Assembly (NCBI GenBank): GCA_903824515.1
Contig: CAIJXA010000111.1
Coordinates: forward strand, 1-7,522
Direction: 5' to 3'
Origin: an uncultured bacterium
GTDB lineage: Bacteria; Patescibacteriota; Minisyncoccia; Moranbacterales; GWC2-37-73
Length of the DNA stretch: 7,522 nucleotides
Of this stretch, positions 1 to 5,503 are shown piece by piece (position 1 is the first letter of the stretch; each line of letters begins with the position of its first letter). Made by a program: the position numbers and the translations under genes. Below the pieces are notes generated by a model that saw only the letters and a program-made list of their open reading frames with translations, was not told the DNA's origin and made no database searches.

Positions 1-1
1 A

Positions 2-415
2 ATCGATCAGTTCATGAAGCATGCCTTAAAGGATAGATTTTATCTAAGATATAGTGATGACTTTATTGTGATTAGTGAGCGCCAGGAATACTTGAAAAAT
101 TTGATTGTTTTCATCGAAGAATTTTTAAGAGCGGTATTAAAACTAAAATTGCATGAGGATAAAATAATAATCAGGAAATATCGTCAAGGCATTGATTTTC
201 TTGGATATGTTATCTTTCCAGGCCACCTCGTTCTGAGGACAAAAACAAAAAGAAGAATCATGCGAAAAATAAGTCAAGGATTTTTAAATCTCGAAGAGGA
301 CTTAATTTCAGCTGAATATTTTGATCAAAGTCTGCAAGCATATCTGGGGATGTTGAAGCATTGCAGCGGACATGGAATCAAAAAAGAAATAGGAAATTTA
401 TTCGCTTCAAAATAG
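2..415 (+). CDS. Reverse transcriptase, C-terminal part (DGR-type likely), cut by left edge
   Basis: The frame is open from base 2, so the ATG at 14 is probably internal; 137 residues are visible. They begin IDQFMKHALK, a stretch typical just before the catalytic motif, followed by RYSDDF (window residues 16-21), the YxDD box of the palm with its two metal-binding aspartates. Downstream come LKLHEDK and GIDFLGYVI, the fingers/palm-to-thumb motifs of bacterial reverse transcriptases, then AYLGMLKHCSGHGI near the end. That ending recalls the S-[WY]-LG-x-x-KH thumb motif of diversity-generating retroelement (DGR) enzymes. No maturase X domain or HNH endonuclease follows, which argues against a group II intron. 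A DGR enzyme copies a template repeat with adenine mutagenesis into a variable repeat of a target gene. Neither repeat is visible here, so the DGR call is an inference and another bacterial RT class is possible. The gene converges on the AbiE operon. Confidence 0.8.
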   Translation: MDQFMKHALKDRFYLRYSDDFIVISERQEYLKNLIVFIEEFLRAVLKLKLHEDKIIIRKYRQGIDFLGYVIFPGHLVLRTKTKRRIMRKISQGFLNLEEDLISAEYFDQSLQAYLGMLKHCSGHGIKKEIGNLFASK

Positions 416-480
416 GGTTGAAACTTCATCCAAAGGTTGGTGTTATACAGAATTAACTTAATTAATGGTAGATAGACGTT

Positions 481-515
481 GGAGGCTCAACCTCCATAAT
501 GGAGGTTGAGCCTCC
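481..515. repeat. Nested palindrome, REPIN-like hairpin (GGAGG type)
   Basis: Two 15-nt arms, GGAGGCTCAACCTCC (481-495) and GGAGGTTGAGCCTCC (501-515), are perfect reverse complements separated by ATAAT. Each arm is also nearly palindromic by itself (GGAGG...CCTCC), so it can fold alone or as one long stem. It lies in the 132-bp spacer between the convergent RT and AbiE genes. A short stem (CATCCAA/TTGGTG, 427-442) precedes it, and an outer inverted pair AATTAACT (451-458) / AGTTAATT (535-542) flanks it. There is no U-tract after the stem, so it is not a classical terminator, though it could slow polymerases from both sides. Confidence 0.75.
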
Positions 516-547
516 TTGAAACTAACAGTGTTTTAGTTAATTTGGTA

Positions 548-1345
548 TTATTTCTTGAACCCCTCCAAATACTGCGGCAACTTCAAAATCCATTGGGCTT
601 GTTGGGGATAAAACAAAAATCTTTCCACATCTTTGACGGCCAGTGGCAGGTCGCTTTTTTTTGATTGAGTTTCCAAAAACTCAATCAGCTCAAGGCGATT
701 TTTGATGGGTAACTTTTTTTCTTTGAAGATGGCATAATTTGGTTCGAGGTTTCGCTGACTCAAAAACCAAATCAAGTCATAAAAATCCCGTCCTTTTTGA
801 TAGGGACGAAAAATGATGGCGATGACTTTTTGCGCAAAGAGCGTTTCGAGGGTATTGACCAACATTGGGAAACGCTCATTGAAATTGTCGGCAAATTTCG
901 TTTCAGTTTGGATATTTTTATAGGGATCAAAATCAATTTCAAACTTGATCAGAATTTTTTCGTCTTTGGGAACACTGAGTCCAAATTCTCGCAGAACATT
1001 TTTGAACTTGAAAAAAACAATATGAATGTTTTCGGTGGTTTTTATTCTAGTGTCCACTTGAAAACCTTGCAGTTCAAGTTGCTTGCTGATTTCCTCAGCC
1101 AGTTTTTTCAAATTAAAGTTTGGTTTTTTTAGCAAATCAAAATCCAAGTCCTCTGAAAAGCGATCAATACTGTGGGCAAAGCGCAGGCAAGTGCCACCTA
1201 AAAATGACAAACTGTCATTAAATTTGCTCAAAGAGAGAGCTTTAAGAATTTGAGTTTGCAAATATTCAAGCAAGATGTTGCGATCATTCCAGGGAATATT
1301 TTTTTCTTGGGCATATTGTTTGAAAAATTCTTTGTTAGGAAGCAT
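548..1345 (-). CDS. abiEii: AbiEii/AbiGii-family nucleotidyltransferase toxin
   Basis: The 265-residue product matches the AbiEii/AbiGii toxin family of polymerase-beta-like nucleotidyltransferases. Visible motifs are GGTCLR at 50-55, then RFSEDLDFD at 62-70 supplying the paired metal-binding acidic residues, IKFEIDFD at 133-140 as the third acidic strand, AQKVIAI at 171-177 with the conserved lysine, and GRDFYDL at 185-191, the family's RDxYDL box. Known relatives are the toxins of type IV AbiE systems; AbiEii binds GTP, and related MenT enzymes add nucleotides to tRNA acceptor ends. Its start overlaps the antitoxin stop by 11 bp and no Shine-Dalgarno site precedes it, so translational coupling is likely. 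Length and motifs are complete, so the gene looks intact. The exact target is unknown from sequence. Confidence 0.88.
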   Translation of the reverse strand: MLPNKEFFKQYAQEKNIPWNDRNILLEYLQTQILKALSLSKFNDSLSFLGGTCLRFAHSIDRFSEDLDFDLLKKPNFNLKKLAEEISKQLELQGFQVDTRIKTTENIHIVFFKFKNVLREFGLSVPKDEKILIKFEIDFDPYKNIQTETKFADNFNERFPMLVNTLETLFAQKVIAIIFRPYQKGRDFYDLIWFLSQRNLEPNYAIFKEKKLPIKNRLELIEFLETQSKKSDLPLAVKDVERFLFYPQQAQWILKLPQYLEGFKK

Positions 1346-1955
1346 AGTGTCGAATAAAATTATGAGTTAGTAATAAAACTTTTTTATTTTGAAAAACTTT
1401 AGCAAAAGCGAGTAACTTTTTTTTGTCATATTTAAAATCTTGGCTGAAGCGATAGCCTTGAAATTGGGTGAGTTCTCCGTTTAAGATATTGCGATTTAAA
1501 TAGAAAAAATCCACAATGGCTTTTTCTGGTAAGGCTAAATTGAAGGAAATTTTTCCAGCCTTTTTTGCTTCATAACCGCCGAAAGCCGTTTTCTTTATTT
1601 TTTGATAAGAAAAATTTCCTTGTGGTGTTTTAAAGCTCTTGGTTTTTCTGGTGGTTACTGAGGTTATCGTAAACACTGCTTCTGGAATAATTCCATAGAA
1701 GCTCAATGCCATTTCTAGGCTTACATAAGATGGCGGATAAATTTTGGTGGCAAGCGCCATAGAATTATTTTTGAGAGCTTCTTCGGCGGTTAGATATAAT
1801 CCTCGCCTAAGCATAATCAAATGTCCCTTTTTGATCCAGTTTTTCAAGTTAACTAATGTTGTCTTAGTAAAGTATGCGCCTAAAATAAGCCTTAATTCTT
1901 TGGTTTCAAAATATGGCAAGTCTTTTATTTTCTTTTCAAATTCAAAAATATTCAT
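1335..1955 (-). CDS. abiEi: AbiEi-like antitoxin / autoregulator
   Basis: The 206-residue product precedes and overlaps the toxin gene, the standard order of AbiE pairs. The N-terminal part (about 10-55) reads as a winged helix, ending in the LRRGLYL wing (49-55) seen in AbiEi-type transcriptional regulators. The next block, YPPSYVSLEMALSFYGIIPE (73-92), is characteristic of the C-terminal antitoxin domain. In studied AbiE systems the N-domain binds inverted repeats in its own promoter, while the C-domain counters the toxin without forming a stable complex with it (type IV). A strong promoter and a 30-bp imperfect dyad lie immediately upstream, consistent with negative autoregulation. The start ATG at 1955 has no clear Shine-Dalgarno site. 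Assignment rests on motifs plus context. Confidence 0.83.
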   Translation of the reverse strand: MNIFEFEKKIKDLPYFETKELRLILGAYFTKTTLVNLKNWIKKGHLIMLRRGLYLTAEEALKNNSMALATKIYPPSYVSLEMALSFYGIIPEAVFTITSVTTRKTKSFKTPQGNFSYQKIKKTAFGGYEAKKAGKISFNLALPEKAIVDFFYLNRNILNGELTQFQGYRFSQDFKYDKKKLLAFAKVFQNKKVLLLTHNFIRHYAS

Positions 1956-1957
1956 TT

Positions 1958-1987
1958 CTTTTAGTAATACTATTATATTAATAAAAG
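1958..1987. promoter_or_regulatory. Candidate AbiEi operator, 30-bp dyad
   Basis: An imperfect palindrome pairs CTTTTA at 1958-1963 with TAAAAG at 1982-1987, and TAATA with TATTA inside; 12 of 15 mirrored positions are complementary. It covers the predicted transcription start and the short leader of the antitoxin gene, where AbiEi repressors are known to bind. As RNA it would also fold just ahead of the start codon. Confidence 0.5.
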
Positions 1988-1988
1988 A

Positions 1989-2017
1989 ATTGTATCACCA
2001 AAGATAGTGTTTGTCAA
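1989..2017 (-). promoter_or_regulatory. Sigma-70-type promoter of the abiE operon
   Basis: On the minus strand TTGACA (2012-2017) is followed after 17 bp by TACAAT (1989-1994), with TG one base upstream making an extended -10. The predicted start is about 27 nt before the antitoxin ATG. This is one of the best promoter matches in the window. Confidence 0.75.
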
Positions 2018-2074
2018 TAACTGCTTGTCGTTGCTTAATCAATATGAAGATACTGTAATAAGTTTATAAAGTTT

Positions 2075-2518
2075 TTATCCTAGTAGCTTGATAAAAATCA
2101 TCGTTAAAACAAAGCCGAGGATGGCGCCTACGATGACCTCGCTGATGCGGTGGCCGGTGCGTTCTTTGAGGCGTGGGTATTTTTCAGTGTCGATGTTGAG
2201 TTGTTCAACCAGCATGTTGAGATAGCGTCCTTGATCGCCGAGGTGCATGCGCAGACGAGTGGCATCGTCAATGATTAAAAAAGCCAAAGCAATGGCGACC
2301 GCAAATGAGCCATCATTGATACCCTCATAATATCCAACCGAAGTGATGATGGAAATTGCAAAAGCCGTATGAGCACTCGGCATGTGTCCGTGAGTAAAAA
2401 CATAGCGAACATCCCAACCATGCTTTAAGCTATATAAAACGAACTTAACGATTTGCACCAGAATGCCAACAACAATAGGAATGATAAAAATTGCGTGAGG
2501 GGCGATGAATTTGAACAT
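2075..2518 (-). CDS. Divergent PAP2-family membrane protein (DUF212, YuiD-like)
   Basis: The 147-residue product is a small integral membrane protein with hydrophobic segments at about 8-30, 50-64, 70-85 and 126-146. GHMPSAH at 44-50 corresponds to the PSxH phosphatase motif, DDATRLRMHLGDQG at 84-97 to the family's D-x-x-x-x-R region, and RTGHRISEVIVGAILG at 120-135 to the GHxxxEVxxGxxLG ending. These define the divergent PAP2 family (DUF212), related to acid phosphatase/lipid phosphatases but without the usual KxxxxxxRP box. The substrate is not known; a lipid or prenyl-phosphate is an inference from the superfamily. Start ATG at 2518 follows an extended -10 promoter by about 30 bp and lacks a Shine-Dalgarno site. 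Length is normal for the family and the gene appears intact. It is divergent from lemA. Confidence 0.88.
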   Translation of the reverse strand: MFKFIAPHAIFIIPIVVGILVQIVKFVLYSLKHGWDVRYVFTHGHMPSAHTAFAISIITSVGYYEGINDGSFAVAIALAFLIIDDATRLRMHLGDQGRYLNMLVEQLNIDTEKYPRLKERTGHRISEVIVGAILGFVLTMIFIKLLG

Positions 2519-2549
2519 AAGTTTTTTGATTAGTTGATTAGCTAGGCTT

Positions 2550-2555
2550 ATTATA
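2550..2555 (-). promoter_or_regulatory. Extended -10 promoter of the DUF212 gene
   Basis: The minus strand reads TGCTATAAT, an extended -10 (TG, one base, TATAAT). The -35 position would fall inside the 52-bp palindrome and matches poorly (CCCTAA), so the promoter would lean on the extended -10. The leader would be about 25 nt. Confidence 0.55.
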
Positions 2556-2565
2556 GCATAGAAAT

Positions 2566-2617
2566 AACTTTCTTAGGGACTAAGTCCCCAATTGGGGACT
2601 TAGTCCCTAAGAAAGTT
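2566..2617. repeat. Perfect 52-bp palindrome, REPIN-like (GGGACT type)
   Basis: Arms 2566-2589 and 2594-2617 are exact reverse complements around AATT, giving a 24-bp stem without mismatches (26 bp if the self-complementary AATT is counted). Inside each arm sits GGGACTAAGTCCC or its complement, itself almost palindromic (GGGACT, one base, AGTCCC). It lies between the -10 of the DUF212 gene and the -35 of lemA. It carries no coding capacity. Architecture and core match the hairpin at 481-515 through compensatory changes, so both may belong to one mobile repeat family. Confidence 0.85.
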
Positions 2618-2628
2618 TTCCACCTCTG

Positions 2629-2655
2629 TTGACGTAGTGGAAAATGGTGTATAAT
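2629..2655 (+). promoter_or_regulatory. lemA: Probable lemA-htpX promoter
   Basis: TTGACG at 2629-2634 and a perfect TATAAT at 2650-2655 are 15 bp apart, slightly short of the usual 16-18. The start would be near 2662, leaving a leader of about 95 nt before the lemA ATG, long for this window. Confidence 0.6.
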
Positions 2656-2681
2656 AAATGTAAGAGAAAGGGCATAAGGTG

Positions 2682-2753
2682 CGTATTATATACGGTAAGT
2701 TAATTTTGCCTCCAATGCGGTGGGAATCCCTACAATGTTGGTTGGCATAAAAT
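2682..2753 (+). promoter_or_regulatory. Structured 5' leader of lemA
   Basis: Two structures precede lemA. CGTAT/ATACG around TAT (2682-2694) forms a 13-bp palindrome. Then ATTTT-GCC (2703-2710) pairs with GGC (2744-2746) and AAAAT (2749-2753), CCAA (2712-2715) with TTGG (2738-2741), and GTGGG (2720-2724) with CCTAC (2729-2733) around a four-base loop. The hairpin ends four bases before the ATG, where a ribosome site should be, and no Shine-Dalgarno sequence is present. I do not recognise a known riboswitch; it may be a cis-regulatory element or chance folding. Confidence 0.35.
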
Positions 2754-2757
2754 TGTT

Positions 2758-3309
2758 ATGACAAGTGGATTAATCATTATCATAATTTTAGTGGTTCTCG
2801 TGCTCGCCTTAGTCGGGATGTATAATGGGCTTATAACTTTAAAAAATAGAGTTGATGAGGCTTGGAGTGATATTAATGTTCAGCTCAAACGCAGACATGA
2901 TTTGATTCCGAATTTGGTTAGCACTGTGAAAGGTTATGCGACTCACGAAAAAGAATTGTTTGAAAAAGTGACTGCTGCTCGAACGGCGGCGATGGGCGCA
3001 ACTGGACCAGTTGAAAAGGAGGCTGCTGAGAATGCGCTTTCTGGAACGCTGAAAACTTTGTTTGCAGTTTCGGAAAATTATCCTGACCTGAAAGCTAATC
3101 AAAACTTTTTGGAACTTCAAAGAGAATTGACTGACACCGAAGATAAGATTCAAGCTTCTCGACGTTTTTACAATGGCAATGTGCGCGACTTCAACACCAA
3201 AATTGAAGTTTTTCCAACCAATTTGTTAGCTGGAATGCTGGGCTTTGTGAAACGCGAATTCTTCGAAGCCAAGGAAGCTGAGAAGGAAAACGTTAATGTC
3301 CAATTCTAG
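2758..3309 (+). CDS. lemA: LemA family protein
   Basis: The 183-residue product has one N-terminal membrane segment (about 4-21) followed by a largely helical domain. The family signature is plain: YNGLITLKNRVDEAW at 22-36, VQLKRRHDLIPNLVSTVKGY at 41-60 with HEKEL after it, LELQRELTDTEDKIQASRR at 118-136, FYNGNVRDFN at 137-146 and VFPTNLLAG at 151-159. LemA proteins are anchored with a short outside end, and their function is poorly known. They often sit beside htpX, as here 88 bp upstream, suggesting a shared transcript. The ATG at 2758 is the only sensible start, because the frame has a stop at 2701-2703 and no other start codon between. No Shine-Dalgarno site is seen. Length is typical and the gene is intact. 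Confidence 0.95.
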   Translation: MTSGLIIIIILVVLVLALVGMYNGLITLKNRVDEAWSDINVQLKRRHDLIPNLVSTVKGYATHEKELFEKVTAARTAAMGATGPVEKEAAENALSGTLKTLFAVSENYPDLKANQNFLELQRELTDTEDKIQASRRFYNGNVRDFNTKIEVFPTNLLAGMLGFVKREFFEAKEAEKENVNVQF

Positions 3310-3321
3310 ACTTACATAGCA

Positions 3322-3386
3322 CATAACATGGAGCATGGAGCAAAAATTCAAAAAGGGTTTTTCTGCTGTATGTTCCATGTTTTATG
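3322..3386. repeat. Long imperfect hairpin between lemA and htpX
   Basis: The left arm, from CATAACATGGAGCATG (3322-3337) through AGCAAAAA (to 3346), pairs with the right arm 3358-3386, which runs TTTTTCTGCT, then TATGTTCCATG, then TTTTATG. There are two small bulges and a few transitions. It fills most of the 88-bp spacer and could attenuate htpX or set the lemA/htpX ratio. Confidence 0.55.
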
Positions 3387-3400
3387 TTCCATGCTTTATG
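3369..3400 (+). repeat. 14-bp tandem repeat running into the htpX start
   Basis: TATGTTCCATGTTT (3369-3382) is followed at once by TATGTTCCATGCTT (3383-3396) and then TATG (3397-3400), whose ATG is the chosen htpX start. The period is 14 bp with one transition between the copies. The related GGAGCATG words at 3330-3340 are the complementary version on the other arm of the hairpin. Confidence 0.8.
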
Positions 3401-4294
3401 ACTATTTATAATCAAGCTGATAAAAATACGCGCCTAACCTGGATTTATATCACAGGTTTTTTGGTTTTTGTGATTGGAGTCGGCTATGTTTTTGCAGGCG
3501 CGATGGGCAATAGCGCAATTTTGTATGGTGCGGTTATTTTCTCAATTCTGATGAGTTTTGGTTCATATTGGTGGAGCGACAAAATTGTTTTGGGAATGAG
3601 TAAGGCCAAGGAGGTGACGCACGAGGAAGGTCGCGAGATTTATCATCTCGTGGAAAATCTTTGCATCACGGCTGGTTTGCCAGTTCCAAAAATTTACATC
3701 ATTGAGGATAGCGCCCCGAATGCTTTTGCCACGGGACGCGATAAAGAACATGGGGTGATTTGTTTGACCACGGGGATAATTGATAAATTAGAGAAAGCTG
3801 AATTGGAGGGCGTGCTGGCACATGAACTTTCGCACATTGGCAATCGCGACATTTTGCTTTCAACTATTGTGGTCGTTTTGGTCGGTTTTGTGACCTTGAT
3901 GGCTGATTGGTTTCGCAATTGGACGATTTTTGGTGGGCGCAGCAGGGACAATGATCGTGAAGGTGGACAATTGCAACTCATTTTGATGATTGTGGCCATT
4001 GCGCTTTCAATTCTGGCTCCGATTGCTGCGATGTTGATGCAATTGGCGATTTCTCGCAAACGTGAATTTTTGGCAGATGCTGATGCAGCTTTGCTTACTC
4101 GTTATCCAGAAGGTCTGGCACGGGCACTGGAAAAAATTTCTGGCAATAGCGAGCCGCTTGAAGTTGCTAATCGGGCCACTGCCCATCTTTTTATTGTTAA
4201 TCCTTTTAAGGGTAAAAAAATCTCCAAGCTTTTTTTGACTCATCCGCCGATTGAGGATCGCGTGGCGGCATTAAGGGGGATGAATATCAAATAG
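3398..4294 (+). CDS. htpX: HtpX membrane zinc metalloprotease (M48 family)
   Basis: From ATG 3398 the product has 298 residues, the usual HtpX length, beginning MTIYNQADKNTR like many family members. A longer in-frame start at 3335 would add 21 residues encoded by the tandem-repeat spacer and is rejected. Membrane segments lie at about 14-34, 39-57, 153-170 and 192-216. SAPNAFATG (105-113) precedes the zinc site HELSH (142-146), with E143 catalytic; KREFLADADA (221-230) supplies the third zinc ligand, E223. HPPIEDR (282-288) closes the family signature. HtpX is an inner-membrane protease with its active site toward the cytoplasm that clears damaged membrane proteins under stress. It follows lemA on the same strand with no terminator between, and a terminator lies about 100 bp after the stop. 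No Shine-Dalgarno site is seen. It appears intact. Confidence 0.95.
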   Translation: MTIYNQADKNTRLTWIYITGFLVFVIGVGYVFAGAMGNSAILYGAVIFSILMSFGSYWWSDKIVLGMSKAKEVTHEEGREIYHLVENLCITAGLPVPKIYIIEDSAPNAFATGRDKEHGVICLTTGIIDKLEKAELEGVLAHELSHIGNRDILLSTIVVVLVGFVTLMADWFRNWTIFGGRSRDNDREGGQLQLILMIVAIALSILAPIAAMLMQLAISRKREFLADADAALLTRYPEGLARALEKISGNSEPLEVANRATAHLFIVNPFKGKKISKLFLTHPPIEDRVAALRGMNIK

Positions 4295-4361
4295 CTTATA
4301 GCTTCTCAGGCTTTAGCTTTTTAGGAAATACATTAAAATAGCTTTTAGTTTATAGGAAAAA
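4292..4361. repeat. Degenerate TAGCTT-type direct repeats after htpX
   Basis: TAGCTTATAGCTT overlaps the htpX stop. TTTAGCTTTTTAGGAAA (from 4312) is then echoed by ATAGCTTTTAGTTTATAGG (from 4338). The copies are inexact and form no convincing stem. They may be the worn remains of a short-word repeat element. Confidence 0.3.
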
Positions 4362-4390
4362 TTCGGAAACAAACTTTTTAGATAAAAATA

Positions 4391-4425
4391 AAACCCCAAC
4401 CAAATGATATGGCGGGGCTTTTTTT
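4391..4425. terminator. Bidirectional intrinsic terminator (htpX / unknown operon)
   Basis: CCCC-AA-CCA (4394-4402) pairs with TGG-C-GGGG (4410-4417) and is followed by seven T's on the plus strand, ending the lemA-htpX transcript. On the minus strand the same stem is followed by TTTTATTTTT, so it can also end the convergent operon, whose stop codon lies two bases away. Confidence 0.85.
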
Positions 4426-4426
4426 G

Positions 4427-4834
4427 TTAGGTTGAAATTGAAAATTTAATTTTCTTATTTTCGAATAAAGCGAAACCATGGAGTTTTTTAGGCTTATTTC
4501 TTATTAGCGTCCAAGGGTTATCTGCATATTTCGGGGTGGCTAAATCACCGAAAGAAGTCTTGATTATCACTTCATATTCTTCACGTTTGGTGTCCTTGTC
4601 TTTTTGAAAAATTATTCCAATAACTTCTCCAAAAAAACCAGTGTCCCTAGTATGATTTTCTTCATCAACAAAAAAATAAACAAGCGTTCCTTGCAATTCT
4701 TTGAAATTTTCAGTTCCGAAAACTCTTTGATTTTCCCCGCTTATTTTATTTAAGCAGGAGTCGAAAGATTGTGACATTTTTGAAAGTTGAGTTGCTGCTA
4801 ATACCGGTGTTTGATCACAGTAAACGGTTCTCAT
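4427..4834 (-). CDS. Hypothetical soluble protein, second gene of a two-gene operon
   Basis: I do not recognise the family of this 135-residue product. It has no signal peptide or membrane segment. Residues 1-35 look helical; the remainder alternates short hydrophobic strands with charged turns (GTLVYFFVDE at 49-58, GFFGEVIGIIF at 66-76, YEVIIKTSFGDL at 87-98, HGFALFENKKIKFSI to the end), suggesting a small beta-rich fold. It contains a DNPW motif at 105-108 and only two cysteines (6 and 27). Its ATG overlaps the TGA of the upstream membrane-protein gene (ATGA), and AAGGAG lies six bases before the start, so co-translation is strongly indicated. That the two proteins act together is inferred from this coupling. 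The gene ends at a strong terminator shared with htpX. Confidence 0.8.
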   Translation of the reverse strand: MRTVYCDQTPVLAATQLSKMSQSFDSCLNKISGENQRVFGTENFKELQGTLVYFFVDEENHTRDTGFFGEVIGIIFQKDKDTKREEYEVIIKTSFGDLATPKYADNPWTLIRNKPKKLHGFALFENKKIKFSIST

Positions 4835-5403
4835 ATTAGGCTCCTTCGCATTGAGTTAACTATTTTTTTGAATTGCATACTGCATTTTGTTAAGTTAGAA
4901 GTAAGAGAGTAAATCAAAAAGATAATAACCAGCAGGGTTAATAAAGGAAATACGCACGAAGCCAGTAAGATTAAATGATAACTTACCAATAACGAAGCTA
5001 TTATTATTTCTGTCATAACTTCTACCAAAACCCCGAACACCATCAACGGAACAATGGAAAGAAGAATTAAAAATGTATTCGAAATAATTTTCGGAATTTC
5101 TTGCCTGGTTTTTTCGATTGCATAAAATAATGCATAATCTTCTTCAGGATTAAAATTTGGAAATTTTTCTGTTGGTTCTGATTCTTCTGCTAATTCATCA
5201 AACATTTGTTTTCGATTTTTCTTGCTTAGCAGTTTAATGAAAATCCAGCTTAGCCAAATTGAACTTATCCAAAGTGTTCCATTAACGAAAATCACAAAAT
5301 CAAGTCGCAACATTTCTTCTTTTGGGAAAGAATCGGTAAGGAGGATTAGTATCAATGATAGAATGCCTGCCGTCGTTAATATGAGTTGTTGATATTTTTT
5401 CAT
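4831..5403 (-). CDS. Hypothetical multi-pass membrane protein
   Basis: The 190-residue product has hydrophobic segments at about 7-23, 34-58 and 107-129, and a long one at 132-168 that could span twice, giving four or five passes. Between the second and third lies a charged loop (60-105) rich in Lys/Arg then Glu, including AEESEPTEK. The C-terminal tail is basic (KK, RR). I recognise no family motif, so function is unknown; a stress- or signal-related membrane role would be a guess. The start ATG at 5403 has TGGAGA six bases upstream and a near-consensus promoter, so it is well supported. It is the first gene of an operon with the 135-residue protein and is divergent from the TrmB-like regulator, which may control it. 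Confidence 0.82.
   Translation of the reverse strand: MKKYQQLILTTAGILSLILILLTDSFPKEEMLRLDFVIFVNGTLWISSIWLSWIFIKLLSKKNRKQMFDELAEESEPTEKFPNFNPEEDYALFYAIEKTRQEIPKIISNTFLILLSIVPLMVFGVLVEVMTEIIIASLLVSYHLILLASCVFPLLTLLVIIFLIYSLTSNLTKCSMQFKKIVNSMRRSLI
4841..4846 (-). promoter_or_regulatory. Shine-Dalgarno site of the 135-residue protein
   Basis: AAGGAG lies six bases before the ATG at 4834, inside the end of the upstream gene. It stands out because most other genes here show no such site. It supports the 4834 start and the ATGA coupling. Confidence 0.75.
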
Positions 5404-5446
5404 GGTTGTCTCCAGTTAGGTTGTAAAAAAACTTCTTTAACAGGAT

Positions 5447-5475
5447 ATGTTAGCATAAAGATACACCGTTGTCAA
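5447..5475 (-). promoter_or_regulatory. Promoter of the membrane-protein operon
   Basis: On the minus strand TTGACA (5470-5475) and TAACAT (5447-5452) are 17 bp apart, with TGC making an extended -10. The start would be near 5440, giving a leader of about 37 nt that carries the TGGAGA ribosome site. Confidence 0.72.
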
Positions 5476-5503
5476 GACTTTATGGCTCAAGAATAGCATA
5501 ATA

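Noticed and set aside
416..547. DGR template repeat after the RT
   Set aside because: Only hairpins and AT-rich sequence are present; nothing resembles an asparagine-rich lectin-type template and no second copy exists in the window.
797..1132. Plus-strand 111-codon ORF inside the toxin gene
   Set aside because: It is antisense to the motif-rich part of the AbiEii gene, with no recognisable features of its own.
3335..3397. 21-residue N-terminal extension of HtpX
   Set aside because: It is encoded by the tandem repeat and hairpin spacer; the start at 3398 gives the typical family N-terminus and length.
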